Origin: Acidobacteriota bacterium
Lineage (GTDB): Bacteria; Acidobacteriota; Terriglobia; Bryobacterales; Bryobacteraceae
NCBI GenBank assembly: GCA_023436715.1
Contig: JAEZIJ010000035.1
Coordinates: forward strand, 1-11,570
Reading direction: 5' to 3'
Length of the DNA: 11,570 nucleotides
Shown here: in pieces, positions 5,458 through 11,570 of the stretch
Layout: every line of letters begins with the position of its first letter
Numbering within the stretch: position 1 is the stretch's first letter
Made by a program: the position numbers and the translations under genes
The notes under the pieces: model-generated
What the model was told of the DNA's origin: nothing
Seen by the model: the letters and a program-made list of their open reading frames with translations, nothing else
Databases searched by the model: none

Positions 5458-6054
5458 TTATGAACGCGGAATGATCGTTCCGGAAGACAAAACCAGCTCA
5501 ACGTGGTTTGCCGCTTCGACAGCCGTCGGCTCCATACGGGCCAGGACCAGCAGGCAGCCGATCTGCTCGCCGACGGTTGTGAGCAGTTCCATCTCGCCGC
5601 CGGCGTGCTGGTGCGGCATGCGGTGTTGCACGTTGATGACCCCTACCACCCGGTTCCGCGCGATCACGGGAGCGGAGAGGAACGCCTCGTAGGTGTCCTC
5701 GGGCAGATCGCGGAAGCTTTTGAATCGCGGGTCGCGGTAGGCCTCGCGGGAGATCGCCAGAAGGCGCCGTTCCTGGGCAACCCACCCGGTCAGCCCCTCA
5801 TTCATTTTGAGCCGTACGCTGCCGATTGTGGATGGGTGCGGCGTATTGGAGGCGCAGAGTACAAGTTTATCGTTATCTATGAGATAGATCAGGCACGAGT
5901 CGCACGCCATGAACTCGACAATAAGGGAGACGATGCCTTGCAGGACGTCCTGCAGGGTCATTTCGCTCGCCATGAAGCGACTGATTTTCTGGAAAAGCTG
6001 AACTTGCTGTTCGGTCCGCTGGAGGGCCGCCTGGAGATCCTTGGCCTTCTGCAC
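5458..6054 (-). CDS. GAF-domain protein
   Basis: 198 residues. An N-terminal amphipathic helix or coiled coil (about 1-25, MQKAKDLQAALQRTEQQ) leads into one GAF domain (about 33-172) with the recognisable NEGLTGWVAQ (85-94), a DPRFKSF segment (108-114) and a core strand VVGVINVQH (136-144). The layout resembles the GAF domains of PtsP and phytochrome-like sensors. There is no attached kinase, ANTAR or cyclase domain, so this is a sensor-only or regulatory protein; the ligand is unknown. An in-frame stop at 6061-6063 restricts the start to the GTG at 6054. A perfect TATAAT lies 5 bases upstream, which suggests a leaderless mRNA. It leads a two-gene unit with the exported propeller protein. Confidence 0.85.
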   Translation of the reverse strand: MQKAKDLQAALQRTEQQVQLFQKISRFMASEMTLQDVLQGIVSLIVEFMACDSCLIYLIDNDKLVLCASNTPHPSTIGSVRLKMNEGLTGWVAQERRLLAISREAYRDPRFKSFRDLPEDTYEAFLSAPVIARNRVVGVINVQHRMPHQHAGGEMELLTTVGEQIGCLLVLARMEPTAVEAANHVELVLSSGTIIPRS

Positions 6055-6059
6055 ACTCC

Positions 6060-6065
6060 ATTATA
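6060..6065 (-). promoter_or_regulatory. Consensus -10 box adjoining the GAF start codon
   Basis: TATAAT on the minus strand (6065-6060) ends 5 bases before the GTG at 6054, so transcription would begin at or within a base or two of the start codon. The -35 region is weak (CCACGT at 6088-6083 with a 17-base spacer) and falls inside one arm of the inverted repeat at 6081-6127. Confidence 0.6.
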
Positions 6066-6080
6066 GGCGCGAAGATCGTG

Positions 6081-6143
6081 GAACGTGGATCGTGGACGGC
6101 CGAGTACTCGACCTACGATCCACGTTCTACGGATCCACGTTCT
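6081..6143. repeat. 13-bp inverted repeat plus a third, direct copy
   Basis: GAACGTGGATCGT (6081-6093) is the exact reverse complement of 6115-6127. Between them lies the perfect palindrome CGAGTACTCG (6101-6110). GATCCACGTTCT occurs at 6118-6129 and again at 6132-6143. The element fills the gap between the end of the tyrosine phenol-lyase gene and the GAF gene, both on the minus strand, so it could form a transcript-end structure for the first while overlapping the promoter of the second. Confidence 0.75.
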
Positions 6144-6151
6144 GCGCCGCC

Positions 6152-7534
6152 TTACAGCCGCTCAAACCTCGCCTGGAAGAACCTCAGATACCGTGGCTCG
6201 TACACCATTTTCAGCCCCCCGACTCTCTCGCGCTCTTCGTAGACGGCCAGGACGGATTCGGCTACCACGTCCATGTGCGCTTGCGTGTAGACCCGCCTGG
6301 GGATCGTGAGGCGCACCAACTCCAGCTTCGGCTTGTTCTCTTCGCCGGTCTCCTTGTTGCGGCCGGCCGAAACGATGCCGCGTTCCATGGCGCGGACGCC
6401 CGAATCCTGATAGAGCGCGGCCGCCAGTGCCTGCGCAGGGTACTGTTCCTGAGGCAGGTGGGGAAGAAACGCTTTCGCATCCAGGAACACGCCGTGGCCG
6501 CCTACCGGCAGCACAATCGGAATGCCCCACTCTTGCAGTTTGTCGCCGAGATACAGCACCTGGCCGACCCGGGCGCGCATATGGTCGTCATGCATGGCCT
6601 CTTCGATGCCGCGGGCGACGGCTTCCATGTCACGCCCGGCCATGCCGCCGTAGGTGTGCAGACCCTCGTATACCACGACCAGGTTGCTGGCCTCGTCGTA
6701 GACATCGCGGTCGTTCACGGCGAGGAATCCGCCGATGTTCACCAGGGCGTCCTTCTTCGCACTCATGGTGCAGCCGTCCGTGAGCGAGCAGGCTTCCTTT
6801 ACGATTTCCGCGACTGACCTTCCCGCCTGACCGGGCTCGCGCTGCTGGATGAACCAGGCGTTTTCGGCCAGCCGCGTGGCGTCCATGATGACGCGGATGC
6901 CGTACCGTGCGGTCAGGTCCCTCAGCTTGCGCAGGTTTTCGAGCGAAATCGGTTGGCCCCCGGCCATGTTTACGGTCGCCGCCACGCTGACGTAGGGAAT
7001 ATGCTCCGGACCGTGCTCTTTGATGACGGATTCCAGCCGCGCCAGATCGACGTTGCCCTTGAAGGGGTGCAGATTCGCCGGGTCATGCGCCTCGGGGATG
7101 ATTACATCCACGAAACGCCCGCCCGCCAATTCCTGGTGGAGCCGGGTCGTCGTGAAGTACATGTTGCCGGGCACGACGTCCCCGGGCTTGATGAGCACGC
7201 GGGAGATGATATGCTCGGCGCCGCGGCCCTGGTGGGTGGGGATCAGGTACTTGTAGCCGTAATAGGCCCTGACCACCTCTTCGAGGTGATAGAAGTTGCG
7301 GCTCCCGGCGTATGCTTCGTCCCCCAGCATCATGCCGGCCCACTGCCAATCGCTCATCGCGGAGGTGCCGGAGTCGGTCAGCAGGTCGATGTAGACGTCT
7401 TCGGAACGGAGGAGGAAGGTGTTGTATCCGGCTTCGGCGATCGCGCGGCAGCGCTGCTCGCGCGTGGTCATCTTAACGGGCTCAACCACTTTGATCTTGA
7501 ACGGCTCAGCCCAGCTTCGGCGGGTTGGTTTCAT
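6152..7534 (-). CDS. tpl: Tyrosine phenol-lyase (beta-eliminating lyase)
   Basis: 460 residues, against about 456 for Citrobacter TPL. The family splits L-tyrosine into phenol, pyruvate and ammonia (TPL) or tryptophan into indole (tryptophanase), with PLP and K+. Expected residues are visible: Y75 in GDEAYAG, D218 and R221 in MDATR, PLP Lys K261 in MSAKKD, H347, and R408. Specificity sites favour TPL: T128, MERGI with M383 and R385 (tryptophanase has Val-Glu-Ile), and RFF with F452/F453 (tryptophanase has His-Phe). The TPL active-site Met288 is Leu here (L292). The open frame continues upstream to 7735, but only the start at 7534 has a ribosome site (AGGGA at 7546-7542) and a family-like N-terminus. 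No tyrosine permease or tRNA-like leader is adjacent. Automated annotation may call it tryptophanase. Confidence 0.9.
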   Translation of the reverse strand: MKPTRRSWAEPFKIKVVEPVKMTTREQRCRAIAEAGYNTFLLRSEDVYIDLLTDSGTSAMSDWQWAGMMLGDEAYAGSRNFYHLEEVVRAYYGYKYLIPTHQGRGAEHIISRVLIKPGDVVPGNMYFTTTRLHQELAGGRFVDVIIPEAHDPANLHPFKGNVDLARLESVIKEHGPEHIPYVSVAATVNMAGGQPISLENLRKLRDLTARYGIRVIMDATRLAENAWFIQQREPGQAGRSVAEIVKEACSLTDGCTMSAKKDALVNIGGFLAVNDRDVYDEASNLVVVYEGLHTYGGMAGRDMEAVARGIEEAMHDDHMRARVGQVLYLGDKLQEWGIPIVLPVGGHGVFLDAKAFLPHLPQEQYPAQALAAALYQDSGVRAMERGIVSAGRNKETGEENKPKLELVRLTIPRRVYTQAHMDVVAESVLAVYEERERVGGLKMVYEPRYLRFFQARFERL

Positions 7535-7550
7535 AGGGAGTTCCCTGTCC

Positions 7551-7556
7551 AGTATA
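7551..7556 (-). promoter_or_regulatory. -10-like box upstream of the tyrosine phenol-lyase gene
   Basis: TATACT on the minus strand (7556-7551) matches five of six positions and ends 16 bases before the ATG at 7534, leaving room for the AGGGA ribosome site. No good -35 is visible. Confidence 0.4.
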
Positions 7557-7673
7557 AGGATTTCGGAGTGCAAGGAGGGTCCGGAGCCGGGGAACGGCCA
7601 GGCTCCACCCCGCAGCGGCCCTCGGGCATACCCACTGTTGCGCTCAATTTTCCGGAAATGGTCGTTTTCACCT

Positions 7674-7701
7674 TTGCCTTTTGCGCGGCAAGGCCTATAG
7701 T
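7674..7701 (+). promoter_or_regulatory. Promoter for the bactofilin gene
   Basis: TTGCCT (7674-7679) and TATAGT (7696-7701) are 16 bases apart; TATAAA follows at once (7701-7706). The -10 is strong, the -35 fair. About 65 bases of leader follow, ending in a GGAG ribosome site (7759-7762) before the ATG at 7771. The leader has a short CCAC...GTGG inverted repeat but no recognisable riboswitch. Confidence 0.5.
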
Positions 7702-7770
7702 ATAAAGAAATCCACGGCACTGCCTGTGGAAGCAATTGTCAAGCTTTTTACATAGGACGGAGACAGTTGA

Positions 7771-8325
7771 ATGTGGAATAAACGCAGGGAAGAAGATTAC
7801 ACGCCGAGGCCGCCTGCGACTCCGGCTAACCCGCTAGAAACGGCACGGGACGTCTCACCTGTGCACGCGCCTGCCGCTCCCGCCAGGCCAGCCGCACCGG
7901 AGGCCCCGCGCGGTGTGGCGGCGATCGGTAAATCGGTCATCATCAAGGGTCAGATACTAAGCCGTGAGGACCTGTATCTGGATGGCGAGATGGAGGGAAC
8001 CGTCGAAGTTCCGGATCACCGTCTGACGATTGGCCCGCACGCTAAACTGGCCGCGGGCATTCGCGCGCGCGAGGTCGTGGTCCTGGGGGCGGTAAACGGC
8101 AACGTCGAGGCCACCGAGAAGATTGACATCCGGAAGGATGCCAAACTGGTCGGCGATGTAAAGACCGGTGGAATCATAATCGAGGACGGCGCATACTTTA
8201 AGGGAAGCATTGACATCGTGAGGACGGCCGAATCCTCGAAGCCGGCGCAGCGCCCGGCCCAGCAGCAGCCGGCACCGGCGGCAGCAGCGCCCGTGTCCAC
8301 GGGTACGGCCGAACCGAAGCGATAA
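7771..8325 (+). CDS. Bactofilin (polymer-forming cytoskeletal protein)
   Basis: 184 residues. The central part (about 50-148) is the DUF583/bactofilin right-handed beta-helix: a repeating hydrophobic register through IGKSVIIKGQI, LYLDGEMEGTVEV, RLTIGPHAKL, VVVLGAVNGNV, KIDIRKDAKL, GIIIEDGAYFKGSIDI. Flexible Pro/Ala-rich tails flank it (about 11-48 and 155-184), as is typical for the family. Bactofilins self-assemble into nucleotide-free filaments, often at the inner face of the membrane, where they scaffold cell-wall enzymes, polarity or chromosome-segregation factors; which applies here is not shown. Start chosen by GGAG 8 bases before the ATG. Sixteen bases downstream the methyltransferase-like gene begins, so the two are probably co-transcribed. 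Confidence 0.93.
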   Translation: MWNKRREEDYTPRPPATPANPLETARDVSPVHAPAAPARPAAPEAPRGVAAIGKSVIIKGQILSREDLYLDGEMEGTVEVPDHRLTIGPHAKLAAGIRAREVVVLGAVNGNVEATEKIDIRKDAKLVGDVKTGGIIIEDGAYFKGSIDIVRTAESSKPAQRPAQQQPAPAAAAPVSTGTAEPKR

Positions 8326-8341
8326 CGTTTCGAGGCGCGTT

Positions 8342-9061
8342 TTGTTTATCGATCGCTGGAAGATTCTTTCCAGAGCAGAGCCGACCGGCAGCTCACGCAC
8401 AGCGCAGCCTGCACCTTCGCAGCGGGCTTTCCAGGCCTCCCCGCGAGGCCTGGACGGCCAAGGCGGCAGCGATGGCTCTGTGTACTCCCGGCATAGCAAC
8501 GGTCTCGATCAGTTCTTCAGCCATATACAGGGCCGGCAAGGCCTCAGAATCCTCGACCTCTCGGGCGCCTCGCAGGCCAATGTCGGGTTCATCACAAACC
8601 TGGGCCACAAGATCTACTCGGAAGACCTGCTCAAGAGCCTCGACCTGGCATTCGGCGGCGGCGACTTCTTCGAAAAGCAGGGGGAACTGGCGCGGGCCGA
8701 ACAGTTTCTGAGCCAGAGCTTTACTTTCCCGGACGGGCACTTTGACGGCGTCCTGGCCTGGGATAGCCTGGAGTACCTTGCCCCATCGCTGCTCAAGCAC
8801 GTCGTCGAGCGCCTGCTTCGCACGCTCAGGCCGGGCAGCTACCTGCTCGCAACGTTCCATGCCGAAGAGCGCGCCGACTCCATTCCGGCGCATTACTACC
8901 GGATCTCCGACGCAAAGACTCTCCATCTCTCTTTCCGCGAGATGCGGCGTCCGGCGCAGTTCTTCAACAATCGTGCGGTGGAGAAGGTGTTCGAGAAATT
9001 TGAGGCGGTGAAGTTTTTCCTGACGCGCGACGCGATTCGGGAAGTGATTGTGAAGCGTTAG
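8342..9061 (+). CDS. SAM-dependent methyltransferase-like protein (type 11), degenerate motif I
   Basis: 239 residues beginning at TTG 8342, supported by GAGG at 8332-8335 with a 6-base spacer. The first 55 residues are Ser/Gly/Arg-rich and probably disordered. The rest follows a class I methyltransferase plan: motif I LRILDLSGASQANVGF (68-83), motif II-like HKIYSEDL (88-95), the post-II region FDGVLAWDSLEYLAP (133-147) and LLRTLRPGSYLLATF (158-172). Motif I reads DLSGAS instead of the usual DxGxGxG, so SAM binding may be altered or lost. Substrate unknown. The location 16 bases after bactofilin suggests a joint role, perhaps in envelope or polar modification, but this is inference. Confidence 0.75.
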   Translation: MFIDRWKILSRAEPTGSSRTAQPAPSQRAFQASPRGLDGQGGSDGSVYSRHSNGLDQFFSHIQGRQGLRILDLSGASQANVGFITNLGHKIYSEDLLKSLDLAFGGGDFFEKQGELARAEQFLSQSFTFPDGHFDGVLAWDSLEYLAPSLLKHVVERLLRTLRPGSYLLATFHAEERADSIPAHYYRISDAKTLHLSFREMRRPAQFFNNRAVEKVFEKFEAVKFFLTRDAIREVIVKR

Positions 9062-9066
9062 CCGGT

Positions 9067-9090
9067 TCCGAGCCGCGACCGCAAGGGAGC
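9067..9090. repeat. Short dispersed repeat after the methyltransferase-like gene
   Basis: The 14-base string TCCGAGCCGCGACC at 9067-9080 also occurs at 59-72, about 9 kb away, again between genes. Here it continues GCAAGGGAGC. I recall strings of this type being frequent in Solibacter-like genomes, but cannot check that here. Confidence 0.5.
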
Positions 9091-9124
9091 ACAGGGCCAT
9101 GCATGCGTGGTCCCTACAAAAGCT

Positions 9125-9144
9125 CACAGGCCAGAAGGCCTGTG
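9125..9144. repeat. Dispersed palindrome CACAGGCC/GGCCTGTG
   Basis: A perfect 8-bp stem (9125-9132 with 9137-9144) with loop AGAA, followed by CCAC and then directly by the stop codon of the minus-strand aminotransferase at 9149-9151. It matches the element at 4299-4319 (shared ACAGGCCAG...GGCCTGT.CCAC) in sequence, orientation and position beside a stop codon. It also lies beyond the end of the convergent methyltransferase-like gene, so it may serve both. Confidence 0.7.
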
Positions 9145-9148
9145 CCAC

Positions 9149-10300
9149 TTATAGGGCCTCGACGAGCCTGTCGATATCCTCGGGGCTGATGTAGAAATGA
9201 GGGGAGAGCCGGACCCAGCCCTGGCGCGGCGCCGCTATGAAGCCCTTGGATCTCAATTCGCTCACCGATACCCGTGCGTCCTGGCCGGGTTTGCGGATGG
9301 AAACGATGCCGGCGCCCGTCGAAGGGGTCCTGGCCCCGAGCACTTCGTATCCCTTGGCCGCGGCGCCGGCGGCGATGCGGTCACCCAGCGCCTGGACGTG
9401 CGGCGCGATGCGCTCCACTCCGACCGAAAGCAGGAAGTCGATCGAGGCGCGAAGCCCGTAGCAGCCGATCGTGTTCAGCGTGCCGCACTCGTAACGGCCC
9501 GCGTCAGTCCGAAGCGCCATATCCCGGCTGGCATAATCGGCGTAGCCTGCAACGTTGGTCCAGCCGAACTCCACCGGCTCGATCTGGTCCTGTATGTCTC
9601 TTTGGATGTAGAGGATTCCGCAGCCTTCCGGACCCAGGAGCCATTTGTGGCCGTCGGCAGCCAGGGCATGGATGCGGGCCTTGCGGACATCGACCGGAAA
9701 CGCGCCGAGGCCCTGGATGGCGTCGACCAGGAATAGCGCGCCGTGGCGATGACAGATCTCGCCGATGGATTCCAGGTCCGCCCGGTAGCCGCTCAGGTAT
9801 TGGACGAAGCTGATCGCCAGCAGGCGGGCGCCGCGGCAGGCTGCTTCGATACGGTCGAGCGGATCGTTTACCGAGAGCCACTCGACCTGGACGCCGCGCG
9901 TTTCGAGCCGCTTCCAGGGGTAGTAGTTGGCCGGGAATTCCTCGTGAAATGCGACCACTTTGTCGCCCGGGCGCCAGTCCAGCCCCATAGCGACGGTTGC
10001 GATGCCTTCCGAAGTGTTCTTGACCTGGGCGATTTCGTCACGGTGTGCCCCGATGAGCCGGGCGGCAGCCACGCGCAGCCCTTCATACGTCTCCATCCAC
10101 TCGGAGTAGTGGCAGGAACCGAAGCGCCACGCGTCGTCCGCCAGGTGCTTCATCGCGTCGGCCGCCGGCTTTGAGAGCGGCGCCACCGCGGCATGGTTGA
10201 GGTATACGGCTTCCCGTGTGATGGGGAACTGGTCCCGGTAGGCCTCCCACAACGGCAGTGTGACGGACTCGGAGGTTTTTTCAGAAGTGTCGCAACCCAT
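9149..10300 (-). CDS. Class V PLP aminotransferase (isopenicillin-N-epimerase/SufS superfamily)
   Basis: 383 residues, fold-type I. NHAA at 35-38 and KNTSEGI at 94-100 form the phosphate and substrate pocket; D193 and Q196 in LVDAIQGLGAF contact the pyridine ring; K219 in ADGHKWLLGPEG is the Schiff-base Lys. The C-terminal segment that carries the catalytic Cys in SufS/CsdA (RxGxHC) reads instead IAAPRQGWVRLSPHFY, with no Cys, so cysteine desulfurase activity is not expected. Isopenicillin-N-epimerase-like or another alpha-elimination/transaminase activity is possible; the substrate cannot be read. No suf/isc genes are adjacent. GGAG is only 2 bases from the ATG, and TATAGT lies 7 bases upstream, so the message may be near leaderless. 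Confidence 0.88.
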   Translation of the reverse strand: MGCDTSEKTSESVTLPLWEAYRDQFPITREAVYLNHAAVAPLSKPAADAMKHLADDAWRFGSCHYSEWMETYEGLRVAAARLIGAHRDEIAQVKNTSEGIATVAMGLDWRPGDKVVAFHEEFPANYYPWKRLETRGVQVEWLSVNDPLDRIEAACRGARLLAISFVQYLSGYRADLESIGEICHRHGALFLVDAIQGLGAFPVDVRKARIHALAADGHKWLLGPEGCGILYIQRDIQDQIEPVEFGWTNVAGYADYASRDMALRTDAGRYECGTLNTIGCYGLRASIDFLLSVGVERIAPHVQALGDRIAAGAAAKGYEVLGARTPSTGAGIVSIRKPGQDARVSVSELRSKGFIAAPRQGWVRLSPHFYISPEDIDRLVEAL

Positions 10301-10307
10301 CTCTCCA

Positions 10308-10313
10308 ACTATA
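10308..10313 (-). promoter_or_regulatory. -10-like box adjoining the class V aminotransferase start
   Basis: TATAGT on the minus strand (10313-10308), five of six consensus bases, ends 7 bases before the ATG at 10300, so transcription should start at or next to the start codon. The -35 region is not convincing. Confidence 0.45.
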
Positions 10314-10412
10314 CGTTAAATAAGCAGGCCCAACTCAGGAATGGCGATGCAGGCGGCGCATTGGAGACCGTCAGTGTGGAGAAATGAAACAATGCGGTCC
10401 GAGTTCCCGGAG

Positions 10413-10418
10413 TATAAT
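10413..10418 (+). promoter_or_regulatory. Consensus -10 box for the M48 protease gene
   Basis: A perfect TATAAT lies 28 bases before the chosen ATG at 10447. The -35 at the right distance (CAATGC, 10390-10395) is poor. Its position downstream of a possible ATG at 10384 argues against that earlier start. AGGAGG (10437-10442) is the ribosome site. Confidence 0.5.
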
Positions 10419-10446
10419 CGAGAAAGGGTTCCCGGCAGGAGGTAAT

Positions 10447-11445
10447 ATGGGACGGCTGTCCGCTTTCGCACTCCCCTTGATTACGGTATTGGCTTTGCTG
10501 ACCCCCCAGGCAGGCTTCGCCGAGGACAAGAAGAAAAACCCGGACGAGATCGGCAACCGCGACGTGGGGCGCGGGGTCAACATCTACTCACTCGAAAAGG
10601 AAATCGCGCTCGGGAAGGAATTGGCGCAGGAAGTGGAGCGCCAGGCCAAGATGATCGACGACCCGGTAATTTCCGAGTACGTGAACCGGATCGGACAGAA
10701 CCTGGTGCGCAACTCCGACGCGAAGGTGCCCTTCACGATCAAGGTGATCGACAGCGAGGAGGTGAACGCGTTCGCCTTGCCGGGCGGTTTCTTCTTCGTG
10801 AATTCGGGCCTGATCATGAAGGCGGAATCGGAAGCGGAACTGGCGGGCGTGATGGCTCACGAGATTGCGCATGTGGCGGCACGCCACGGCACACGGCAGG
10901 CCACGAAAGGCACTATCGCCAACTTCGCCACCATCCCGCTGATTTTCATGGGCGGCTGGACGGGATATGGCGTGCGGCAGGCGGCCAGCGTTCTGATCCC
11001 CGTGACGTTCCTGAAGTTCTCGCGCGGCATGGAGTCGGAGGCCGATCTGCTCGGGCTGCAATACCTGTACAAGACCGGGTACGATCCGACGGCGTTCGTG
11101 GACTTCTTCGAGAAGCTCCAGACGCTGGAGAAGCGCAAGCCGGGGACGATGGCGAAGGTCTTCTCTACGCACCCGCTGACAGACGACCGGATCAAGTCCG
11201 CGCAGAAGAACATTCAGGAAATCCTGAAGGCCAAGCCGGAATATGTGGTGAGCACTTCGGAATTCGACAGCGTTAAGGCGCGACTGGTGGCGATGGAGAA
11301 TCGGCACAAGGTCGATAGCAAGGACCTCAACAAGCCGAGGCTGCGGAAGAAGCCGGGCACCGGCACGACGGTGGACGATGGGAGCGGCGATTCGAAGAAA
11401 GGCGGCGACGAGGACGAGCGCCCCACGCTGAAGCGCCGCAATTAG
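10447..11445 (+). CDS. Exported M48-family zinc metalloprotease (BepA/LoiP-like)
   Basis: 332 residues from the ATG at 10447. Residues 1-25 (MGRL, a hydrophobic core, then QAGFAED) are a signal peptide; there is no lipobox Cys, so a soluble periplasmic or membrane-associated product is expected. The zinc site is complete: HEIAH (H138, E139, H142) and the downstream glutamate E196 in GMESEAD. ALPGGFFFVNSGL (110-122) is the usual M48 strand before the HExxH helix. A moderately hydrophobic stretch (155-190) may touch the membrane. The tail (about 295-332) is Lys/Gly/Asp-rich and disordered, and the TPR domain of BepA is absent. Family members degrade or help fold misassembled outer-membrane proteins. 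Monocistronic, with its own -10 and terminator. Confidence 0.93.
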   Translation: MGRLSAFALPLITVLALLTPQAGFAEDKKKNPDEIGNRDVGRGVNIYSLEKEIALGKELAQEVERQAKMIDDPVISEYVNRIGQNLVRNSDAKVPFTIKVIDSEEVNAFALPGGFFFVNSGLIMKAESEAELAGVMAHEIAHVAARHGTRQATKGTIANFATIPLIFMGGWTGYGVRQAASVLIPVTFLKFSRGMESEADLLGLQYLYKTGYDPTAFVDFFEKLQTLEKRKPGTMAKVFSTHPLTDDRIKSAQKNIQEILKAKPEYVVSTSEFDSVKARLVAMENRHKVDSKDLNKPRLRKKPGTGTTVDDGSGDSKKGGDEDERPTLKRRN

Positions 11446-11462
11446 GATTTCGCTTTCTGGAG

Positions 11463-11499
11463 AGGCCCACGGCTGAGTGTTCGCCGTGGGCCTTTTTTT
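11463..11499 (+). terminator. Intrinsic terminator of the M48 protease gene
   Basis: AGGCCCACGGC (11463-11473) and its exact reverse complement (11483-11493) form an 11-bp stem with a 9-base loop, running straight into seven T's (11493-11499), 17 bases after the stop codon. Textbook rho-independent form. Confidence 0.93.
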
Positions 11500-11511
11500 G
11501 TTCATGGACAG

Positions 11512-11564
11512 GGGCTAAAGCCCGGGGCTTCTCATGGCCGTTGCGGCACGGCTAAGGCCGTGCC
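11512..11564. repeat. Two dispersed palindromes with TAA-type loops
   Basis: GGGCT-AA-AGCCC (11512-11523) and GGCACGGC-TAAG-GCCGTGCC (11545-11564) lie just past the protease terminator and run toward the window edge. Both have perfect stems and A-rich loops centred on TAA, like the short palindromes sprinkled between genes elsewhere in the window. Confidence 0.7.
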
Positions 11565-11570
11565 CTGATA

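Noticed and set aside
3981..5474. Plus-strand open frame of 497 codons
   Set aside because: Its larger part is antisense to the signal-peptide/Asp-box gene, whose motifs are unmistakable on the minus strand; long antisense frames are common at this GC content.
6041..6817. Plus-strand open frames antisense to the tyrosine phenol-lyase gene
   Set aside because: The minus strand encodes a full-length enzyme with all catalytic residues; the antisense frames have no family resemblance.
7535..7735. 67-residue N-terminal extension of the tyrosine phenol-lyase
   Set aside because: Known family members start near MxxxPAEPFRIK; the extension resembles translated spacer and lies upstream of the ribosome site and -10 box.
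10384..10446. Earlier ATG start for the M48 protease
   Set aside because: It would precede the TATAAT and the AGGAGG and would bury the signal peptide; 10447 is better.

Overview
The window reads as a high-GC bacterial chromosome segment. The gene set (bactofilin, HipA-like orphan kinase, exported M48 protease, GAF protein, class IV and class V PLP enzymes), the TTG and GTG starts, and the many short GC-rich palindromes between genes fit Acidobacteriota, most likely near Bryobacterales/Solibacter. That placement is inference from style; no marker gene is present.

Layout. 1-480 is gene-free and packed with palindromes and direct repeats. 541-1065 (+) encodes a two-faced protein with an acidic head and a histone H1-like Lys/Ala/Pro tail. 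1183-1389 (-) is a small unknown protein. 1468-3604 (+) holds a HipA-like kinase, a fold-type IV aminotransferase and a four-CxxC zinc-ribbon protein; the last two are 4 bases apart and probably translationally coupled. 3605-4328 has no credible protein. Its minus strand instead shows every mark of a large structured RNA gene of about 590 nt: an A/T-rich UP-like tract, a -35/-10 pair, a 10-bp stem joining the two ends, about ten internal hairpins, and a T-tract at the 3' end.

4329-6054 (-) is a two-gene unit: a GAF-domain protein followed after 7 bases by an exported Asp-box (BNR-like) beta-propeller. 6152-7534 (-) encodes a beta-eliminating lyase whose specificity residues are those of tyrosine phenol-lyase rather than tryptophanase. 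Divergent from it, 7771-9061 (+) carries bactofilin and a degenerate SAM-methyltransferase-like protein. 9149-10300 (-) is a class V aminotransferase without the desulfurase cysteine loop. 10447-11445 (+) is an exported M48 zinc protease ending in a textbook intrinsic terminator. The window closes in more palindromes.

Most genes look like independent housekeeping or accessory units. The main candidate for something undescribed is the minus-strand RNA at about 3603-4200. Secondary points are the -10 boxes placed so close to start codons that leaderless mRNAs are likely, and matched palindromes abutting the stop codons of two minus-strand genes.
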